Below are positions 23,882-35,788 of a DNA stretch of 64,000 nucleotides, piece by piece (position 1 is the first letter of the stretch; each line of letters opens with the position of its first letter). The notes under the pieces were generated by a model, which saw only the letters and a list, made by a program, of their open reading frames with translations, did not search any database and was not told where the DNA came from. This DNA is from Choristoneura fumiferana (taxonomy: Eukaryota; Arthropoda; Insecta; Lepidoptera; Tortricidae), in the NCBI RefSeq assembly GCF_025370935.1, contig NC_133474.1, positions 12,065,597 to 12,129,596 on the forward strand, in the 5' to 3' direction. The translations under genes were made by a program, and so were the position numbers.

Positions 23882-24665
23882 TAGGGTTCCGTAGCCAAAA
23901 TGCCAAAACGGCAATAACCCTTACAGTTTCGCTATGTCTGTCCGTCCGTCTGTCCGTCCGCAGCTTTGCTCAGAGATAGAAAGCTGAAATTTTGCTCGGA
24001 TATATATAGCAACTATGCCGACAAAATGGTAAAAAAAAATTTTAGAGTACCTCCCACAGACGTAAAGTGGGGGGGGGTGATTTTTTTCTCATCTAACCCT
24101 ATAGTGTGGAGTATCGTTAGATAGGTATTTTAAAACAGTTGCGAGGTTGCGAAGATAATTTTTCGATCCAGTAATCTGTTTGCAAAATATTCAACTTTAA
24201 AATACAAATTTTCATTCGAATCGAGCGTCCCCCGCCCCCCACCTCCCTCTAAAAGCTAAACCATTGGTTTGAAAATTTTGAAAAAAATCATGATGATAGC
24301 AAGTTGATGATGAGACTTACAATGAAATCTACAACGGCTTAGTTTGCTTGAGAACACACACCTAAGTAAGTAGTTTAAGAGTAAATAGCGCCTAAGGGCC
24401 TGTTGTTTGATAAGTAGTTAAACAAACTAATAGTTAAACTGTATGGGAAACATAACAAAAGTTAACGCATTTCAAAGGAAATTTGACTATTAGTATCTTT
24501 AACTAATGATCAAACAACAGGACCTAAGGTATTTATAAAATAAACTTAAACTTGGGAAGATTCCATACAAAATTCAAAATCCTTAGAAAACTATTACGTA
24601 CTTGATTTTTTCGTAACGGCTACGGAGCCCTATCTTGGGCGTGTACGACACGCTCTTGGCCGTAT
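23882..24665 (-). mobile_element. GGGTTCCGTAGCC repeat interrupted by a MITE
   Basis: It starts TTAGGGTTCCGTAGCC with a GTCCGTCCGTCTGTCC run and ends in the reverse of GGCCAAGAGCGTGT (about 24650). The last 300 bp match the start of the plus-strand copy at 29897-30190, except that the MITE at 24396-24524 is absent there. Confidence 0.75.
24396..24524. mobile_element. MITE with GGGCCTGTTGTTTGAT ends and TAA duplication
   Basis: The ends are GGGCCTGTTGTTTGAT and ATCAAACAACAGGACC (one mismatch). TAA lies at 24393-24395 and 24525-24527. It is 129 bp, and inner bases near both ends (ACTAATAGT and ACTATTAGT) also pair. Confidence 0.85.
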
Positions 24666-26229
24666 TAATTTTGTTAGCAATTTAAAGTCAAGGCGGTTTA
24701 GGTTGGCTGATATAGCAAATTGTACGAAAAATTTATATCATAATAGTAGATAACTACATTAGGATATAAATTCTGGCCAAACCAACTCCAAGTTACTTAC
24801 TTTAGGAAAGAACAGTTGCTTTTTACTTTTACTTTATCTGCATTTATCTTTATAGATATATTTAATTAATTACAAAACGGCTTTTAAGTTCTTTTGTATC
24901 AATACTCAGTATCCTGTTCATAGCCTCAGTCTCCTGGGCTCATATTTTTTTAAATGGTCATAAATTTGGTATTGTTAATTTTTTTGACTGGCCCGTTTGA
25001 GATCAATAAAAGGAAAACCTAAGCTAGACGTCAAGCTACTTTTCTGATCTTAGATGCCAAAAAAATGTTGTGCCAAAAATCACTTCATTTTCGTCCCTCC
25101 TGAGTAGAACCACCCATCATTAATTACCTACCTATGCCGTGAGGTTTAGATCGAGATTCTAACTATTCCAGTAAGTAGGTACCTATACTTGGTTTGGACA
25201 CAGTACAAAAAAGGAGCAGCGTCCTTGAATAGTTAAGTACCTACGCTGGCTCGGTACACTAACACGCGATAGGGCTGCCTACTCTACTGACTGTCACTTT
25301 TCAGTTATGTATTTGATTTGATTTAATGATAAAATACTTCCAAGGCCCACGTGCCACCGTTTCTTTTGATATGTGTCTTGTCATGAATATCTTGATTACC
25401 TACTATGTATCTTGAAACTCATACCCATAATTGGGCCCGAAGTACCCGAAGTAAATGCCGACTTCATTTCACGAGATCACGAGACGAATCAGAGTTCAAT
25501 AATGTCTTGTTATCTCAGCACGAGAAACAGCTCTGTTTCTAGACTCAATTCCAATGATGACTTCTTTTAATGAGCTTAATGGAATCCCGTTAGAAGTCTT
25601 ACGCGTCATCCCTTTTCATTTGAATACCGCCTCGCTCAACCATGCCAACAACAAGACTATTTTCTGCGATTGGTTTCCTTGTGCCAGATCCATCCAATTT
25701 GCTACTAGATAGGTATAATTATTCTCTAAATATCAGTAGCGTGGCGTCAGATATTTCCGTGGTAAAGCCAAAGCAAAGAATCTCGCGCTACCCATAGATA
25801 CTCTAAACGACGCTCGGCCACGAATTTGTGCAAACACGACCTCAACGCTCGACCACGTTTAGCGTCTGCGAGAGAACGACTGAAATTATGATTATGACTG
25901 TTGCATAGATGGATCCGCAGAGGATGAGTTTTGCTGAGAGAATCAGGGACTACACAAAATACGTTCTGTGTCCTACCCTCAAAGGTCCTACCCTACGGCC
26001 CGGTACACTATGAAGTTAATACTTTCATGCTAAGTACTACTAAATACGAGTATGTTCGCACTTTCGTGTTCCGGTGTGGAATGCGAGGCACAAGGAGAAA
26101 CTACGGGTACTGAAGGCATCCCATCTTAGCCCTATGGGTCGGCACCGTACGAGTATATTTAATCTCTAGTGTTTTTGTTTACTCAATAAGGTAGATACCT
26201 ACATACGTACTTAAGTTTGTTAAAGTTAG

Positions 26230-26700
26230 GTAGCGAAAATACAAACTGAGACATGGATGCACAGAAAAACCAGAAAAAAAGACCAGCGCTAGCATTCCGC
26301 GCTGCATGCCATACCCCTACACTACCACTAGACAGGAGTACAGACACGAATTTCTCCTATGCACACATATCTCAGGTTGCTTTTTTCTACTACGCTACTT
26401 AAGCAGCAGCACTAGCGACATCTATGTTTCGCTCTCATCGAGAGACGTAAAACTCTTTTGGAACTAACCGCTCACCCAGACAAGAGATGTCGTTACTAAG
26501 CAATCAAATTATGATATTTGGAATATTTTTGTATTTTTTATTTCAATTCCAAATTTGTTACTTTTACGGTCATCCCCTAAAACTATGTCGAAAATACAAA
26601 CTCAGACTATGTACAGAAAAACCATAAAAAGAGACCAGCGCTGGGAATCTAACCCAGGTTCTCAGCATTCCGTGTTACGTGCCACACTACTGGACAGGAG
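26230..26700 (-). mobile_element. tRNA-like repeat, two head-to-tail copies
   Basis: Minus-strand copies: the first has GAGACATGGATGCACAGAAA, then a shortened tRNA-like core, and ends in ACAAGAGATGTCG near 26490. The second starts at about 26512 with the TTTTTATTTCAATTCC block and has its own core at 26630-26665 (CCAGCGCTGGGAATC). The first core lacks its T-arm half. Confidence 0.75.
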
Positions 26701-26744
26701 TACATAATGGTACGTAGTAGTAGGTATAGTTAATTTGGAGTTGA

Positions 26745-27172
26745 AATAAAAAAAAGGCTTCAAATAACCAATCATAATTTGATTGCTTAGTAGCGACATC
26801 TCTACTAAGCAATCAAATTATGTCAGTTACAAAAGAGTGTTACGTCTCTCGATGAGAGCGAAACATAGATGTCGCTAGTGCGGATGCTTAAGTAGGGTAG
26901 TAGAAAAAAGCAACCTGAGATGTGTGCATAAGAGAAATTCATGTCTGTACTCCAGTGCAGTGGTAGTGTAGGGGTATGGCACGCAGCACGGAATGCTGAG
27001 CACCTGGGTTCGATTCCCAGCGCTGGTCTCTTTTTCTGGTTTTTCTGTGCATCCATGTCTATATTTTATCCATGTTTGTATTTTCGATATGGTTTTACGG
27101 GATGGCCGTTAAAGTAACAAATTTAGAGTTGAAATAAAAAATACAAAAGACTCCAAATAACCAATCATAAAG
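26745..27172 (+). mobile_element. tRNA-like repeat, near-complete plus copy
   Basis: Order: GATTGCTTAGTAGCGACATC, a spacer with CTCTCGATGAGAGCG, a block ending ACTCCAGTGCAG, the tRNA-like core with B box GGTTCGATTCCCAGC at about 27008, then a tail of TTTTTCTGGTTTTTCTGTGC and the AGTAACAAATTTxGAGTTG block. The tRNA-like core sits in the middle, not at the 5' end. Confidence 0.75.
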
Positions 27173-27184
27173 TTAGGTAGTCGG

Positions 27185-27372
27185 TGTCAGACTAGAGTTT
27201 AATTTGCGCGTATAAGCTCGTTTTTGAACCCACGTGTACGCGCGTGCGATTTTCTTTTCCTCGAACGTTAACACGGAGGAATCACCGTGTATATACGCGT
27301 TCAATATAATCTTGTGCGCGTATAAGTACGTCAAAAACGATCGTATATGCGCAGAAAAAACGTTAGTCTGAA
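27185..27372. mobile_element. MITE with GTxTCAGACTA ends
   Basis: The left GTGTCAGACTAGAGTTTAA pairs with the right AACGTTAGTCTGAAAC. Further in, GCGCGTATAAGCTCGTTTTT pairs with AAAAACGATCGTATATGCGC. About 188 bp. Confidence 0.75.
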
Positions 27373-27651
27373 ACCACTCTCAGGGAAGCCTTGGCAAATA
27401 AAATCACTGTACCTACCTACCACACATTGTACCTATAAAACAGTACTAATAAGTAGGTATTTTTTACTTTAAACAATACTTACCGGCACAAAATTTGGCC
27501 CACTCTACATACAAAATTACCTATTTCTGCATACATTTGAGGGCCAGATTTTTGCCGCTCAGTATATTTTCCAAAAATGCTTTTCCTTTAGTTATCTATC
27601 AGTGCAAGTTTGGCAGTTTTCCTCTTTGAAAAAATCATGAGATATCCATCT

Positions 27652-27890
27652 TTATAGTGAGCGTCTGATTCTTAATGCAACAAACCATTTGCCGAAAGTG
27701 CACGACTGCACCGAGCACGTCCCGCCGAGGGCAGTCGGCACAATGACGAGCGGCGGTTGAAATCTCAAAGCTGCGATCGTGTCGTTTCGAGCTACTGCAC
27801 AAATGCTGCTGGAATGGAAACTACCTACAATGCTACCATGTATCAATAATAACCTATGGATTGAGTAGTTACGGGTTAACATGTAAAACT
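27652..27890. other. GC-richer stretch without recognised gene
   Basis: It contains an open frame on the minus strand of about 76 codons with no recognisable domain. Base composition is higher in GC than its surroundings. It lies just left of the LINE tail at 27938 and may be part of that insertion. Confidence 0.25.
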
Positions 27891-27937
27891 AACTTAAATA
27901 GAATAAATATATGACTTACAACTAAGGCTGCTTAAAA

Positions 27938-28309
27938 ATGTGGTTCCTGCCAAAGTCAGACAGAATCAAAAATAATTATAGGGACTTATTCTACTTCTGC
28001 AAGGTTCTACCTGTGCACGATCAGGTGAAGTACGCCATTCTGGTGGAAAATTTATTTAATGATAGACTCGTAAAAATGGAATACCTTAATGACAAAAATA
28101 CGCGTCGAAGTCAGAAGTTTCTCAGCACTCCGCGTTACCAAAACTTGTATGGGACCCAGCGTCTCCATTACAAGGTTCCTTTTCTTTTTAATTAGTTGCC
28201 ACTGGAGATTAAGTCTATTTTAAATGAGAAAAATATCAAACTGAAACTTAACCAATATTTTGTGAACAGGTTGGATCCATTATTAAAAGGAGATGCTTCG
28301 TTATATTAA
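27938..28309 (+). pseudogene. Non-LTR retrotransposon C-terminal fragment with nonsense mutation
   Basis: The frame reads MWFLPKSDRIKNNYRDLF, then LPVHDQVKYAILVENLFND, NTRRSQKF and GTQRLHYKVP, the C-terminal pattern of CR1/jockey-like LINE ORF2 (compare xNTRxSxx...LYGxxSLxYxGxxxWN). A TAG at 28193-28195 interrupts it, but the same frame stays open afterwards (LPLEIKSILNEKN...) to a TAA at 28307-28309. A stop also lies just upstream of the Met. So: a decayed, 5'-truncated copy. Confidence 0.65.
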
Positions 28310-28334
28310 TTATAAATTAACAAATTAAATTTAG

Positions 28335-28650
28335 TTAAGCTCGGCGAAAGTCAAACATCCTGTACCTACTTACTATGAGTTGTTTATTTAACTCCCACAC
28401 CCGGCGGCCTGAGCGCCGATGCGCATCGCGCGGCCGGTGGGAGGTAGCTTGCACGTCGCCGTGCTCATTATACCTACTTAAAGTACGTAAATTAAAAAAA
28501 AATATATACATAAATAAATATAATAAATAAATATATATATCGCTATCGTTGTTTTGTGTGTTTGTGGAGTCGCAGTGCAAGTTCAAACTTGTTTTGTATG
28601 TACTGTCTTTGTTGTATGCATAGCATTCTTCTGTTTACAAATAAAGATTT
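28335..28650 (+). repeat. Possible retroelement 3' region
   Basis: A GC-rich block (CCGGCGGCCTGAGCGCC at about 28400), AT-rich AATAAATA runs, and then ACAAATAAAGATTTTTACTT at about 28637. It may be the 3' untranslated tail belonging to the fragment at 27938-28309 or a separate insertion. Confidence 0.35.
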
Positions 28651-29896
28651 TTACTTTACTTTTTTTACTTTTATGTTGCTTAAAGATGCTCATTTATTTG
28701 GCCATTTATGTCTAAACGTGACCGTCTACGGGGAAACTCTTGCCTTTCGTGTTTTCGTGCTTTGGTACAATCCTCGGCACTCGCTCCCCATTAAGCCGTG
28801 GCGTTCTCATACACAGATTAATTGATAGCTCATTGGGTCGCCACCAATTCTCAATGAGATTTACTGCTATTTTACCGTGGTAACTACGAAAGTATTTCAC
28901 AACTTGTGATAGTCGTCTGATTTGTCGCTCACAAGGCTAATGGTGTATTTAAAATAAGACATTATTAAATTTAGTATTGCTCAATTATTCTCTAACACTC
29001 ATCCATTAACTTGCACTGGTTCTTTAGCCTTGCTTTCTCAGGCAAAACATAAGTACTCAGCAACAAGAATCCGAATTACTGTTCCACTAAATGAACATCC
29101 AAGCAGTAGGTACCTACGCTCCTTCCGCAAAGTAAATGATGTTACAGTCCGAAATGTGTTTTCCCCATTTTAGCTCAGATTATGCACCCTTGTGAACTCA
29201 CAGAGCACAAAATGGTCGTTTAGAGGCCTGCAATTAAGACCACGATACGTTTAGAGCTCATATTAAAGCGGTAATGAAGTGAACCCGGAAACTCCTTTGA
29301 CGTTTGTCGCTGATGCGCTGGCAAACACTAACCTCAAAGGCTCTACTGTAATTTGAAAACTCGTTCCTGGCTTACACTTTAACACCCAGTCTTAGGTACT
29401 AGTTAAGTTATTACTATTAGTTCCTTTCCGTGACTGAACCGTTCTTAAATGTTATAAAAGTATTGAAAGTTTTACGGACTTTCTCCTGAACCAAGTGCGT
29501 GTAGTGTGGATTCGGTATTATACCTAACCTATGCGTCCAAAGAATATTAAGTTTTGATTTTGAACATGAAACTACCATGAGACTCACTCATATTAAATAT
29601 ATTTACCCGGATAACTCACGTTTTAAATCGAGTTTAGCCCAAAACAGTTAAGACGTATATTTAATATTAAGTTTTGATCGACTATTGCCCATTAACTTGT
29701 AAAGCTTACTAAGTTGTGGTACTTTTTCCTATTAAATTCGTCACTCGATTTCAAGTCAATGTTTTAGCTTGCAGGGAGGGGGGGGGGGTATCGATCACTG
29801 GGTACCCTAATTATTATTTTTTCCTACAAAAATACATATTATTAAGAATTCAGCCACATAAGTACCTAACCTACGTTGTTCATTTCATAATAAAAA

Positions 29897-30190
29897 GAAA
29901 AACCGGCCAAGAGCGTGTCTGACACGCCCAAGATAGGGTTCCGTAGCCTTTACAAAAAATCAAGTACTTAATATTTTTCTATGGACTTCGTATTGTGTAC
30001 GGAATCTTCCAAGTTTATGTATATTTTATACCTATAGGCTACTGTTTACTCTTAAACTACTACTAATTCTCAAGCAATCTTAGGCGTTATAATTTTCCTT
30101 GTAAATTTTATATACTTACTACCATCCTGATTTTTTAAAAATTTTTCTTCTCAACTTTTAAGACACATCATAATATTATAATAGTAATAA
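29897..30190 (+). mobile_element. GGCCAAGAGCGTGTC repeat with an unoccupied MITE site
   Basis: It starts AAACCGGCCAAGAGCGTGTC, then CCCAAGATAGGGTTCCGTAG. It aligns with the reverse complement of 24190-24665. Around 30029-30038 the sequence runs straight through the place where the other copy has the 129-bp MITE. Confidence 0.7.
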
Positions 30191-30474
30191 GATATAGATC
30201 AATTTTAAAGTTGCTATATCATCAACGACAAACTGCTCAACATTTTGTATCTGTGTAATTGATAAGACTAAATTTCGAAGTTATTCAACGAAATGTGTAA
30301 TTTTCCCTCTAAAAGTGTCGACCACTGGAACATTTACCTTAGCACACAACACAAACCCTCAAACAAAGTGGAACCACAGAAATATTTGAATTAAGTTAAG
30401 TAGGTATACTTTAACACCTTTGTTTATATACAACACTAGATAGACCTTAGGCAGCATAAAGACGACCCGAAAAA

Positions 30475-30499
30475 ATATAAGCCAACTGTTGGCTTATAT
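30475..30499. repeat. 25-bp perfect palindrome
   Basis: ATATAAGCCAAC, a single T, then the exact reverse complement. There is no surrounding gene. It could form a cruciform or be a dyad binding site. Confidence 0.6.
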
Positions 30500-31224
30500 G
30501 TCATTTCCCCCTCCGTCTGTATTGTGACATCGTAGGCAACGTAATAGTACTTACCTCAAAATGACGAAATGCGCCGTAAAAGTACCTATGCCAAAATTAC
30601 AAAGCGAGGATGAAAACCCCAATAAAGTGACTTTCCATCTGTAAGTACTCCAGAATATATAAAATTTCGTAAGAAAAGATTTAATTATTTTGGTTAGTAG
30701 GTATTGTTTGACATTTTTTATAGGTGATACCAATTTTCAGTGCAATATTCCCCACAATTCAGTCTAAATCGTATTTATAAGTTTGTATTGGGCACAAAGT
30801 CGAAATGTATCGATTTTACGCATGAACCTATACAATTTTTACTTTTAATCGACGTGACTGACTTGAGCCAAATTTGACATGTTTATGTGAAATGGTTTTT
30901 GAGTTACGAGGGGGGTCAAAAGTGGCTCCAAATGGTTCGTGTAATATTACACACGATGCTGCTCGTTAGTTCTGTTAGCTATCCTACCAAAAACTAAATT
31001 GTGAAAAACAATAGCCAAGTTCTGCAGATAATCCTGAAATCTATTTGTAAGAACAAATAACATCCGACAAATATAAAACTCGATTGCTTCGTTTTCTCGC
31101 TACAACAGTGTTTGATATATAAAAATGTATTTTTTTAAATTGAACTATTGAATAATTTATACAAAGTCGATAACTTATGTTAAATTGAAGATAACATTTG
31201 ACTGTCGTGGCGCTAGGTGCTACT

Positions 31225-31564
31225 TAATCAAATCGATTGCTTGGAAAATAATCTCTTATACTAAAAATTCATTGTAATATTAATGAGTTCAATATTTGTA
31301 GAATAAAACATATTATTATCTATAGGCATAACATCTGCCTGCAGAGAGATCTCGATTGTAGCCTCTCCCTACAAAAAATAATATTTGTGTAAAATAATAT
31401 TATGTGATTATTTTTTGTAGGGAGAGGCTACAATCGAGATCTCTCTGCAGGCAGATGTTATGCCTATAGATAATAATATGTTTTATTCTACAAATATTGA
31501 ACTCATTAATATAACAATGAATTTTTAGTATAAGAGATTATTTTCCAAGCAATCGATTTGATTA
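31225..31564. mobile_element. Near-perfect inverted repeat, two 158-bp arms
   Basis: Arms 31225-31382 and 31407-31564 are reverse complements with a single mismatch seen (in the ATTGTAATATTAATG / ATTAATATAACAAT part), around a 24-bp AT-rich centre. The outer ends read TAATCAAATCGATTGC. No frame is present. It is either a recent foldback element or a recent inverted duplication; transcribed with the receptor it would form a long hairpin. Confidence 0.9.
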
Positions 31565-32027
31565 TCGCGCTCTAATAATTTTCCCCCAAATTTTGGGGGA
31601 TTTGACATAACGTGGTATCATTTTGCACGCACACAGTGACAACCGGATTGACGTAACGCGAGCGTAGGATGAAGCTGTTAATTGGTCGCCACGCACACAA
31701 GCAAGAAATAATTGGGACGTTTTGAATCGCATTGTTTCCTAGTGTTGTATAATCAAAGACCTTAACGTATTAGGTACGTTGTACCTACGCGCCACCTGGC
31801 TTTACACCTAGTAGGTACCTAGTTCAAAAATAAGAATCCGACGGCTGGTACGATGATGATGATGATGAAAATTACGTTATTTTGTATAGACATAGCTAGA
31901 TTTCTTGCGTTGTTACCCAACCTTATGGTTTCAACCGCCGTCGATGTCTGTAAAAATACAGGTAGTCATAGTCATTGTGTTCCTGGCAGTACCTAAGTAA
32001 AATCTGGCTACATAATTGTAAATTAAA

Positions 32028-32270
32028 TAAATAAATATCACGGGACAATTCACACCAATTGACCTAGTCCCAAAGTAAGCTTAGCAAAGCTTGTGTTATG
32101 GGTACTAAGCAACGGATAAATATAATTATATAGATAGATACATACTTAAATACATAGTAAACACCCAAGACCCGAGAACAAACATTCGTATTTTTCCTCT
32201 CTCTCTCGGGACCTCAAGCTTCGCAGTCAGGTTCTCTAACCACTAGGCCATCTGGTCGTCCAATTAAACC
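32028..32270 (-). mobile_element. tRNA-derived SINE, minus copy
   Basis: Reverse complement of the SINE at 61205-61465: it starts with AATAAATAAATATCACGGGA (tail), passes CAATTGACCTAGTCCCAAA, and ends with CCACTAGGCCATCTGGTCGTC (the tRNA A-box region). The B-box part is damaged by a CTCTCTCTCTC stretch. Confidence 0.8.
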
Positions 32271-32775
32271 AATACTTTGCTCACCCGCGACCTTATGATA
32301 GCTATGTTCTTATGCAAGAAATGTGTGTTCATGCAGTTCCTCCACTTTTACACTAACACACTCAAATCACACAAACCCAACTATTATCACCACCACACTT
32401 AACGGACGCGTTTCAAACTCAACCAGAGCTCATCTTCAGAGCAACACTACATTTGTGTAGGACGTAACACTAGAATTATTTTTTAATTCCTTCTAAATAA
32501 TAGTCTTTACTTCCATCTGGAACACAAGTTTCCTGGTCGTTACTAAATTTGACGACCGCGGGTTTTAATCCCCGTTGCAGTTTTCCTGTCCTGTGGGCCA
32601 ATCAACTATTTTACCTATACTTTGGGCTTCTCCTGCGTTACCAGAATTGTCTCTGGCGTTACCAAAAATCGTGCTTCTAACAAGATATTTCACGGTTTTA
32701 TAGGTTGAACTTACGTAGGATGGCATGTATTCATGTACAACATCTATTAAATTACAGAAAAAACATATTCAAAAA

Positions 32776-33115
32776 TACAAACTGAGACATGGATGCACAG
32801 AAAAACCAGAAAAAGAGACCAGCGCTGGGAATCGAACCCAGGTCCTCAGCAATTCGTGCTGCGTGCTATAACCCCTACACCACCGCTGGACTCCTGTCCA
32901 CACAATCTAGACACGAATTTTTCCTATGCATACATGTCTCAGGTTGCTTATTTCTACTACGCTACTTATGCAGCAGCACTAGCGACATCTATGTTTTGTT
33001 TGTGTTGTGTTATGTTGTGTTGTTTGTATTTTCGATATGGTTTCACGGGATACCCGTAAAAGTAACAAATTTGGAGTTGAAATAAAAAATACAAAAAGAC
33101 TCAAAAAAAACAATC
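32776..33115. mobile_element. tRNA-like repeat, minus copy joined to a plus-strand tail
   Basis: 32776-32990 is a minus copy with an intact core (GACCAGCGCTGGGAATCGAA at about 32817). From about 33025 the 3' block appears on the plus strand (TTTTCGATATGGTTTCACGG and AGTAACAAATTTGGAGTTG). The unit is thus partly palindromic. A TGTGTTGTGTTATGTTGTG stretch lies at the switch. Confidence 0.7.
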
Positions 33116-33384
33116 ATAAAACCTATTCACTTACAAAAGTCGCGGACAGATTAGTGTAGGTAAAAAAGTTGATTGACCCCTGTATGAATTTTGCTTAATC
33201 TTAATAAATATTTTGTATACAATCTCATCATAAAGGGAATCTCTATGTAAAGGTCCAAGGGACAGGGACACTTTTCCGATTGCGGACTTTTTCTTTGTAT
33301 TTATTGTTATTACAAAGGCATACAAAAGATAAAAACCAATAAAAACAATTGTAACGCATTAATGACAAGACCGTTCGAAAGTTA

Positions 33385-33808
33385 ATGAGGGCTATCGTTT
33401 TTTGTCTCACTAGATGGCGCACTGTTGCGTGAGGTTTTTAAGTATGGCTTTTAAAGTCTGTTATGACGGGCGTGAAAACAAAGTTTAGATTAAAATCATA
33501 TTTAATACACCTTAAAACCGTACCATAAAAATATCGAGCATGCTACAGTGTTGCATAGTCCCCGTTTTGTTCGGAAAAAAGGGAGGACAAAGGTTTCCGA
33601 AAGACAAAACTATCTCATAACACAGACATTCATTGCCCCGGAACGCATATTTGCCATAATTAATTTCAGATATTGCAAAATATTCACAAAATTATTCTAA
33701 TTATAATTAAACCCGCGTAGCTCAGCCAAAAACAATGAGATTTGTCATTTCGGAGACCTCACGCTACACTAGCGCCCTAGTGGCGAATTCATACGCGATA
33801 GCCCTCAT
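33385..33808. mobile_element. MITE with ATGAGGGCTATCG ends
   Basis: Both ends read ATGAGGGCTATCG on opposite strands. A second pair (ACTAGATGGCGC and GCGCCCTAGTGGC) lies just inside. It is 424 bp with an AT-rich interior and no transposase. Flanking bases do not give a clear target duplication. Confidence 0.75.
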
Positions 33809-34024
33809 TCAAAAGATTCAACTAAGTAGTTGTCAAAATTAATTAAGAGCTGTAATTTTCTACTCTACTCGAATTAAATATCACCACAAATTTTTACCAC
33901 TTTCAAGAGGTATTTTAGAATGATGTGATTTCAAAAAGTGGTCGTCTGGCCAGTGCACAATCTTTGCCAATCCAGCAATCTCGTAATACATAGTACCAAG
34001 GTATGTGCCTATTTTCATAACGTC

Positions 34025-34078
34025 AGCCTAAAATGGCACTCAACTACAAGTTATACAAGTTGAGTGCCATTTTAGGCT
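34025..34078. repeat. Perfect 21-bp stem with 12-nt loop
   Basis: AGCCTAAAATGGCACTCAAC(T) at 34025-34045 pairs without mismatch with 34058-34078. The loop is ACAAGTTATACA. It may be a tiny foldback remnant; a small-RNA hairpin is possible but the stem is short for a microRNA precursor. Confidence 0.75.
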
Positions 34079-34294
34079 CATACGAGCTCTCATTACTTGA
34101 GAGTTAAGCGTTAAAGTAGGATTTCACGCCCTTAATATTTCTTTACTCAATTAGTGTTCATGACTGAGTAGAATGTTTTAAACTATGAGACTTATTCGTT
34201 GCCTCTCCGTCGTTATAGATAAATTACTACAGATACCTATGCTCACGATATATTAAAAAAAACTCAGACGAAATGCCCTTTAGAGTGAGACGCT

Positions 34295-34605
34295 ACTATA
34301 ATTTTTTTTTTATTCAACTGGATGGCAAACGAGCAAGTGGGTCTCCTGATGATAAGAGATCACCACCGCCCATAGACACCTGCAACACCAGGGGGATTGC
34401 AGATGCATTGCCAACCTAGAGGCATAAGATGAGATACCTCAAGTGCCAGTAATTTCACCGGCTGTCTTACTCTCCACGCCGAAACACAACAGTGCAAGCA
34501 CTGTTGTTTCACGGCAGGATTAGCGAGCAAGATGGTGGTAGCAATCCGGGCGGACCTTGCACAAGGTCCTACCACCTGCAAATATAGGTTGTAAAAAAAA
34601 ACGGG
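34295..34605 (-). mobile_element. LINE-like 3' repeat, GACTGGATGGCAAACGAGCA family
   Basis: It follows a T-rich run and contains GCAAACGAGCAAGTGGGTCT, GAGATCACCACCGCCC and CTGCAACACCAGGGG. The first 100 bp recur at 43391-43495. A common lepidopteran repeat whose T run marks the reversed poly-A end. Confidence 0.7.
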
Positions 34606-35788
34606 CCAAGTGGAAATCGGAATAGCACACCAGGAATTATTTAAAGGCACCCGTACCAAGAGAGCGATTCCGATACACTGATTTAACGATTAAACTTTGA
34701 GGATGAGGATCAATAAATTATCCAACTTCAAGTTATTTGAAAATGTTACAAAATAAAAATAACTTGAGTTTAAAACCCCATGGTCAAAGACACCCTGAAT
34801 AAAATACTATTGTTAATACAGCCCTACTTCTAAACTCTTCAAACTTCCATGTCCATCACGGGTAAGCCTTTGAACGGAACCGAGAGGAGGAATGTTTGTC
34901 CTCGAAAAAAATTGGTATTTATACATACTCGTAGGGAAGGGGGTGGGCATAGCGGGGCCACGGGGCATAGCGGGGCGAGCCTTATGCAGCTCGAACCAAA
35001 CGCCGTACAAACTGTCAAATGCGTAGCTATGATTGGTTCTTAGTCGGCGAACGACCTTCATAGGCGAGCCACGCCATTTTGGCACGCGTTTGTGTGATAT
35101 AAACAAAAATACCAAAACCAGTGTTTTTCTTAAAAAAATTAGTGAAATTGAACACCGATCCTTTCTAAAACGTACCAGGATCATAACCTAAGAAATAAAA
35201 CTATTTCGTTTGGAAGTTGTGTTTCGTTATTTATTATGACCATCTCACAGGAGACTCCACTTTACCCCTATACACGTGGCATAGCGGGTCAAATGCCTTT
35301 TTTCATTTAAGCACATCTAGTAGATTAATTGCATCAACATAAATGTATCCATAGTCATTCGCAATGAATACGTTAAGTACCCTACTATGACCCCCCCCCC
35401 TCCCATACTTCGTTTTTTTAGCATTAGAAAAATAATGAACTATCTTAACATTTTTTTTATTGAAAAACGTTTTAAAAAAAACAGTAATTATTACGTATGA
35501 TACCAAAAAAATGTAAATAATTTCCTGTGATTTATTTTTCAAAAGTGTTTTTCAATAAAAAGACACGTCCAGATCACTTCTCTTCTTTCTAATGCTAAAA
35601 AAAGAAGCATATACATATATAGAGAGCTCCAATGACAATACATTACCGTAAGCAAAAAGCTTGTGTTGAAATTGTTATTCACAGGAAAAAAAAGTTCACT
35701 GTCAATTGTGAAAATACCTCAACACGAAGGTGTAAAAAATTAACTGTAGGTACAAACTAATCTAAATTATATTTATGGTTTGTGGCAG

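Larger units (their letters stand above)
5718..35788 (+). other. Giant receptor intron, 30,071 bp
   Basis: It starts GTAAGT and ends GGCAG. It splits TM5 of the receptor in phase 0. No host exon was recognised inside it on either strand; its content is mobile-element debris, listed separately. Stretches where nothing was recognised are 6400-7130, 9980-10370, 10720-11540, 12130-13730, 14420-15110, 16880-19110, 20800-21140, 21510-22300, 22340-23410, 24670-26230, 28310-29890, 30500-31220 and 34650-35780. Confidence 0.88.

Noticed and set aside
32789..33085. Open frames beginning MDAQKNQKKRPALGIEPR, also at 26823 and 53344
   Set aside because: The recurring peptide is the tRNA-like repeat translated; not a gene family.
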